Origin: Streptomyces sp. Je 1-79
GTDB lineage: Bacteria; Actinomycetota; Actinomycetes; Streptomycetales; Streptomycetaceae
DNA length: 64,000 nt
Direction of reading: 5' to 3'
Assembly: GCF_025195125.1 (NCBI RefSeq)
Contig: NZ_JAMGSL010000004.1
Coordinates: 62,001 to 126,000, forward strand
Made by a program: the position numbers and the translations under genes. Shown here one piece after another: positions 60,463 through 64,000 of this stretch. How positions within the stretch are numbered: position 1 is the stretch's first letter; every line of letters begins with the position of its first letter. The notes below the pieces were generated by a model. It made no database searches. It saw only the letters and a program-made list of their open reading frames with translations, and was not told the origin of the DNA.

Positions 60463-60907
60463 ACTCCATCACCCAGTTCGTCACCCACTCCCCGCCGTCG
60501 AGCGCGAACGCCTGCTCCCAGCGGGCGGTGGAGGCCGACACACCCGACCAGCGGAAGCGCACCCGCACGTCCTTGCCTGCATAGGTGTCCACGCCGTGGA
60601 ACTCCCCGGTGCCGTCCTCGGCCCACCGCCCCCTGACCGGTGGATCGAGGCGACCCGTACGGCTGTTGGACCAGTTCAGGGTCCACTCGCCGGTCTCCGG
60701 CTCGTACAGCCGCAGCGTCAGACCGCTGAACCCCTTCGACGGGAAGACGATCTCGTCGACATGTGCGCGGCCGTCCCAGAAGAGACGACCCGTGGTGTGC
60801 CCGTCGAACTCCTCCCAGCCGCTCGCGGGATCGAGGAAGTCGGCGAGGCGACGGTTGTGGACCAGCCAGCGCCCGTCGAGGAAGCCGAAGCCGTCGGCGC
60901 CGCTCAT
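60449..60907 (-). CDS. Beta-barrel protein of unknown function (DUF1579-like)
   Basis: This 152-residue, Trp/Phe/Tyr-rich protein has alternating beta-strand patterns (GFLDGRWLVHNRRLADFLD, GLTLRLYEPETGEWTLNWSNSRTGRLDPPVRGRW, VRFRWSGVSASTARWEQAF). It resembles FABP-like or DUF1579-like barrels that bind small ligands. ATG 60907 overlaps the stop of a 24-residue upstream ORF (ATGA). It is divergent from a WYL regulator whose operator also overlaps its promoter. Confidence 0.78.
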   Translation of the reverse strand: MSGADGFGFLDGRWLVHNRRLADFLDPASGWEEFDGHTTGRLFWDGRAHVDEIVFPSKGFSGLTLRLYEPETGEWTLNWSNSRTGRLDPPVRGRWAEDGTGEFHGVDTYAGKDVRVRFRWSGVSASTARWEQAFALDGGEWVTNWVMEFSRV

Positions 60908-60978
60908 GCGCGGTCTCCCGTCGGACCGGCGGGGAGGGAGTCGAGGACGTGGGCGTTCAGGCTCTCCGTGAAAGTCAT
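60904..60978 (-). CDS. Leaderless 24-residue leader ORF coupled to the barrel protein
   Basis: The sequence MTFTESLNAHVLDSLPAGPT (first 20 residues) starts at ATG 60978, exactly 6 bases after TACAGT (60985-60990 on the minus strand), so transcription probably begins at this ATG. It ends in an ATGA overlap with the ATG of the 152-residue protein. It may be a coupling leader, or the old N-terminus separated by a frameshift. Confidence 0.55.
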   Translation of the reverse strand: MTFTESLNAHVLDSLPAGPTGDRA

Positions 60979-60996
60979 GGCTGGACTGTAGGAGCG

Positions 60997-61023
60997 CTTC
61001 ACTGACACCTTGTGTCAGTGAAG
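60997..61023. promoter_or_regulatory. Perfect 12-bp inverted repeat over the WYL regulator start
   Basis: CTTCACTGACAC (60997-61008) and GTGTCAGTGAAG (61012-61023) flank CTT. The right arm includes the GTG start (61012) of the WYL regulator. The left arm lies in the spacer or -35 of the divergent leaderless promoter, so one protein could control both. Confidence 0.8.
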
Positions 61024-62010
61024 TCCAGCCGTCTGATCTCCGTCCTCCTGCTGCTCCAGACCCGGGGCCGGATGACCGCCGCCCAGCTCGCCGCCGAGCT
61101 GGAGGTGTCCGTCCGCACGATCTACCGCGACGTCGAGTCCCTGCACGCGGCCGGGGTCCCGCTCTACGGCGACGCGGGCCACTCCGGCGGCTACCAGCTG
61201 CTCACCGGCCACCGCTCCCGGCTGACCGACCTGTACACGGGAGAGGCCGAGGCCCTCTTCCTCGCCGGAATCCCCGGCGCCGCGGCCGAACTCGGGCTCG
61301 GGGGCCACTTCGTCGACGCCCAGCTCAAGCTGCGCGCCTCCCTGCCGACGCCGCTGCGCGACCATGTCGACCGGCTGCGGGCCCGGTTCCACATCGACGC
61401 GCCCGGCTGGTACGCGGAGGACACCGACGCGCCCTTCCTGCCCCAGGTCGCGGAGGCCGTACGGGCCGGCCGGGTCCTCGCCGTCCGTTACCGCCGCTGG
61501 AAGGAGCCCACCGACGTCGACCGGCGCCTCGAACCGTACGGACTCGTCCTCAAGGCCGGCCGCTGGTACCTCGTCGCGGGGCCCGGGCCGAGGACCTACC
61601 GGGTCGACCAGATCCTCGAACTCGACGTCACCGAGGAGGAGTGCGAGATCCCGGACGGCTTCGACCTGGTCGCCCACTGGCGCGACTCCCAAGCCGGTTT
61701 CCACGCCCGGCTCCACCAGGGCGAAGCGGTGGTCCGGCTCCCCCCGGACGGTGCGAGGCGGCTCACGGGCGAGGCGGCCCGGGCCTGCGCCGTCAACGGC
61801 TCCCCGGAGCCGGACGGCTGGACCCTGGCCACCCTCCCCATCGAGTCCCTCGCCCACGCCCACGACACCTTCCTCGCGCTCGGGGCGGACGTCGAGGTCC
61901 TGCAACCCGCCGAACTCCGCGCCCGGATCACCGAGACCGTCACCCGCCTCGCGGCACGCTACGGAGCTACGCCCCCGTCGTCCGCCACGCCTCCGCCGCG
62001 AAGGCCGTGA
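61012..62010 (+). CDS. WYL-domain (YafY/DeoR-type) transcriptional regulator
   Basis: This 332-residue regulator has an N-terminal HTH_11-type domain (SRLISVLLLLQTRGRMTAAQ followed by LAAELEVSVRTIYRDVESLH) and a WYL domain (VRYRRWKEPTDVDRRLEPYGLVLKAGRWYLVAG). The C-terminal WCX-like region ends in a Pro-rich tail. WYL regulators sense nucleic acid or nucleotide ligands in some bacteria. GTG 61012 is inside an inverted repeat, with GTG 61018 as an alternative. The end overlaps the convergent NmrA-like gene by 44 bases. Confidence 0.9.
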   Translation: MSVKSSRLISVLLLLQTRGRMTAAQLAAELEVSVRTIYRDVESLHAAGVPLYGDAGHSGGYQLLTGHRSRLTDLYTGEAEALFLAGIPGAAAELGLGGHFVDAQLKLRASLPTPLRDHVDRLRARFHIDAPGWYAEDTDAPFLPQVAEAVRAGRVLAVRYRRWKEPTDVDRRLEPYGLVLKAGRWYLVAGPGPRTYRVDQILELDVTEEECEIPDGFDLVAHWRDSQAGFHARLHQGEAVVRLPPDGARRLTGEAARACAVNGSPEPDGWTLATLPIESLAHAHDTFLALGADVEVLQPAELRARITETVTRLAARYGATPPSSATPPPRRP

Positions 62011-62800
62011 AGTCGCGCGGCTCGCGGCCCAGGACCCGCTTCACTCCGTCCGTCACCGACGCGTTGTGGCCGTCGAGCAGCATGGAGAAGAGCGCCGAGA
62101 GCCACTGCGCGTCCGGCGCCGGGAGCCCGAACTGCTGGAGCAGCGAGGCGTACTCGCCTTCGCTCATCGGGACGTACGCCACCTCGTGGCCCGAGGCCCG
62201 CGAGACCTCCGCCGCCACCTCCGCGAAGGTCAGCAGCCGAGGGCCGGTCACCTCGTGGACCAGACCCGCGTGACCGTCCCGGGCCAGCGTCTCGGCGATC
62301 ACCTCCGCCAGGTCGCCGGCGTCGATGAACGGCTCCGCCGTGTCGCCCGCCGGGAACGCGATCGTCCCCTCCGCCACGCCCTCCGCCATCGCGCCCTCGG
62401 TGAAGTTCTGAGCGAAGAACGAGGCACGTACGACGGTCAGTTCGGGCAGCGAGACGCGCAGCGCGTCCTCGGCCCGCACCGCCTCCGGCTCGCCGCGCCC
62501 GGACAGCAGGGTCAGCCGCCGCACGCCGTTCGCCGCGGCCAGCTCGCCGAAGGTCCGCATGGCCTCGACCGCGCCGGGCGCGGCGAGGTCCGGGTAGTAG
62601 TTCACGTACGCGGCGTCGGCGCCCCGCAGCGCCGGGGCCCACGTGCTCACGTCCTCCCAGTCGAAGCGGGTCGTACCGGAGCGCGAGCCCGCCCGCACGG
62701 TCGTGCCGCGGGCCGTGAGCAGCTCCGCCACCCGACGGCCCGTCTTGCCGGTCGCGCTCGTCACCAGAACCGTCTGCGTGGTGTTCGTGTTCGTCGTCAT
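61967..62800 (-). CDS. NmrA-like NAD(P)-binding oxidoreductase
   Basis: This 277-residue short-chain-dehydrogenase-fold protein of the NmrA/isoflavone reductase-like group has N-terminal VLVTSATGKTGRRVAELLTARG (GxxGxxG), RFDWEDVSTW, LTLLSGRGEPEAVR, and LTVVRASFFAQNF where SDRs have the catalytic Tyr region. Such proteins sense or reduce with NADP. It is convergent with the WYL gene. ATG 62800 is used. Confidence 0.87.
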   Translation of the reverse strand: MTTNTNTTQTVLVTSATGKTGRRVAELLTARGTTVRAGSRSGTTRFDWEDVSTWAPALRGADAAYVNYYPDLAAPGAVEAMRTFGELAAANGVRRLTLLSGRGEPEAVRAEDALRVSLPELTVVRASFFAQNFTEGAMAEGVAEGTIAFPAGDTAEPFIDAGDLAEVIAETLARDGHAGLVHEVTGPRLLTFAEVAAEVSRASGHEVAYVPMSEGEYASLLQQFGLPAPDAQWLSALFSMLLDGHNASVTDGVKRVLGREPRDFTAFAAEAWRTTGA

Positions 62801-62931
62801 GGCTCAAGACTGGCGGGATCCGGGCTTGCTTCCCATGTTCCACAGACTCACTCCCATACGCGTCCGTCCAGGCACGGGAGGCCCACCGGCCTGGCGCCCC
62901 TTTCCCGGCGCCCCTGACCGGCGCCCCCTGT

Positions 62932-62968
62932 CCGCCGCTCGTGCCGGTGCGAGCGGCACGAGCGGCGG
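62932..62968 (-). terminator. Stem-loop after the RidA gene
   Basis: There is a perfect 14-bp stem (CCGCCGCTCGTGCC at 62932-62945 with 62955-62968) and a 9-base loop, lying downstream of the minus-strand RidA stop. There is no T run. Confidence 0.7.
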
Positions 62969-62984
62969 AGACGGCGAGGCCGCG

Positions 62985-63386
62985 TCACGCGACGGCGGTT
63001 CCTTCGAGCTCGACCATCAGGCTGGGGATCGCCAGCCGGGTCACCCCGAGCATGGTGGTGGCAGGCGCCACCCCGGCGGCACCCAGCCGCGCCGCCAGCA
63101 CTCCGTAGTGCTGGAAGAGCAGGTCGACGTCGGTGGTGCAGACGTTGAGCCGGACGAGGTTCGCGAGGGACATGCCGGCTTCGCCGAGTACGGCCTCCAG
63201 GTTGTCGAGGCTCAGTGCCAACTGGGCCGCCATGTCGCCGTCGTGCTGGGGCTTGCCCTCGTCGCTCATCGCCGTCTGACCCGAGATGTACAGGGTCCGT
63301 GTCTGCCCGGAGACGACCTCACCCTGGTTGAACCCCAACTCCACCGACCACGTCACCGGGTTGACAGCCGTTCGTTCCACAGCCAC
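62985..63386 (-). CDS. RidA family protein
   Basis: This 133-residue RidA-fold protein has AVERTAVNPVTWSVELGFNQGEVVSGQTR, LALSLDNLEAVLGEAGMSLAN, LVRLNVCTTDV and TTMLGVTRLAIPSLMVELEGTA. It keeps the Arg near the C-terminus (VTRLAIP) and the Glu (VELEG) of active enamine deaminases. GTG 63386 is preferred: GGAG is 5 bases upstream, and homologues begin MAVERTA; ATG 63437 would add an unusual N-terminus. Confidence 0.87.
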   Translation of the reverse strand: MAVERTAVNPVTWSVELGFNQGEVVSGQTRTLYISGQTAMSDEGKPQHDGDMAAQLALSLDNLEAVLGEAGMSLANLVRLNVCTTDVDLLFQHYGVLAARLGAAGVAPATTMLGVTRLAIPSLMVELEGTAVA

Positions 63387-63516
63387 ATCAGCTCCATTCG
63401 ATTCAGAGGGAGTACGCACGTCCACCGGCGCGGTCACCGCGCGGCTGCGACGCTGTGTGGGAAGCCTGCCAACGAATCACGACACCGCATGTCATGTATG
63501 TGGCTAGAGTTTTCGC

Positions 63517-64000
63517 ATGCGCGCCGATCGACTGGTCTCGCTGGTCCTGCTGCTGCGCCGACGCGGTCGGCTGTCCGCGGCCACGCTGGCACGCGAACTG
63601 GACGTGTCCACCCGCACCGTGCTGCGCGACATGGAGGCGCTGTCCGCCGCCGGCGTCCCGGTCTACGCCGAACGCGGCCGGCACGGCGGGTTCGCGTTGT
63701 TGCCCGGTTTCCAGACCGAGCTCACCGGACTGAACCACGACGAGGCGCTCGCCCTGCTGGTCGCCGGATCACGGCGAGGCGCCCAGGTGTTCGGCCTCGG
63801 CTCGGCGCTCGCATCCGCCATGCTCAAGGTGGTCGACGCGCTGCCCGAAAGCCAACGGGCCACCGCGGCCGGCGTGGCCGAGCGGCTGCTCATCGATCCG
63901 GAGACCGACCTCCTCTCGCGCCGCGTCGCCGCCGAGGAGGTGCCCGACACGCTCGTGGCCGAGGTCCGCCGCGCGGTGTTCGCCGGCCACAAGCTGCGCA
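63517..64000 (+). CDS. WYL-type regulator, N-terminal part (cut by window edge)
   Basis: The 161 visible residues begin MRADRLVSLVLLLRRRGRLSAATLARELDVSTRTVLRDMEAL, a winged HTH of the YafY/DeoR group, followed by AERGRHGGFALLPGF as in WYL regulators. ATG 63517 lies 6 bases after TAGAGT (63505-63510), fitting a leaderless mRNA. It is divergent from the RidA gene 130 bases away and probably regulates it. Confidence 0.85.
   Translation, partial: MRADRLVSLVLLLRRRGRLSAATLARELDVSTRTVLRDMEALSAAGVPVYAERGRHGGFALLPGFQTELTGLNHDEALALLVAGSRRGAQVFGLGSALASAMLKVVDALPESQRATAAGVAERLLIDPETDLLSRRVAAEEVPDTLVAEVRRAVFAGHKLR

Noticed and set aside
1..64000. CRISPR arrays, insertion sequences, tRNA/rRNA genes, phage modules, PKS/NRPS clusters
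   Set aside because: I looked for repeat-spacer patterns, transposase motifs, tRNA cloverleafs and megasynthase domains and found none I could support.

Overview
The window looks like chromosomal DNA from a Streptomyces or very close relative. It has very high G+C with strong third-position GC bias, GTG and TTG starts, several genes whose start codon lies 6-7 bases after a TANNNT -10 box (leaderless transcripts), and typical actinobacterial families: crotonyl-CoA carboxylase/reductase, an Rv2578c-type radical SAM protein, LtrA, DUF6204, a MmyB-type XRE regulator and WYL regulators. I see no rRNA, tRNA, insertion sequence, prophage, CRISPR array or PKS/NRPS cluster. About 60 protein genes are supported.

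Layout. 1-3.7 kb: ethylmalonyl-CoA / butyryl-CoA genes on the minus strand (partial ccr, a TetR regulator, a duplicated 3-hydroxyacyl-CoA dehydrogenase). 4-13.6 kb: a HEAT-repeat protein, a minus-strand run of secreted hydrolases and a RidA protein, a radical SAM protein behind a perfect SOS box, an SRPBCC protein, an unusual MFS exporter fused to three beta-sandwich repeats, and an Ala/Asp-rich protein of unknown function. 13.7-23.6 kb: the most coherent block, a secreted collagenase followed by a complete trans-4-hydroxy-L-proline catabolic set (three-part flavin/iron-sulfur dehydrogenase, DapA-type deaminase, 2-epimerase, semialdehyde dehydrogenase) and a GntR regulator. 23.6-30.7 kb: a peptidase cassette (M55, M20, S9, S66, then a secreted S15-type peptidase). 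30.8-35.1 kb: an acetyltransferase and an adenosine deaminase / GntR-UTRA / MFS unit sharing an operator. 35.2-48.8 kb: small enzymes and regulators, including an HTH + Clp-N pair under a tandem-palindrome promoter, an arginase-like protein without its two His metal ligands, and a lysine-free aminotransferase-fold protein. 48.8-64 kb: membrane and cell-surface proteins, two WYL regulators (one incomplete), a pterin carbinolamine dehydratase, methyltransferase, NmrA-like and RidA proteins.

How the genes may work together. The collagenase would release collagen peptides outside the cell, the peptidases could trim them, and the hydroxyproline operon would turn the released hydroxyproline into 2-oxoglutarate. 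All four promoters in the 13.7-23.6 kb block (collagenase, flavin subunit, deaminase, gntR) carry a related partial palindrome with core AT[G/T]TCAC[A/G]. This suggests one GntR regulator couples an extracellular collagenase to intracellular hydroxyproline use. The enzymes are known individually; the regulatory coupling is inferred here and is my main candidate for something new.
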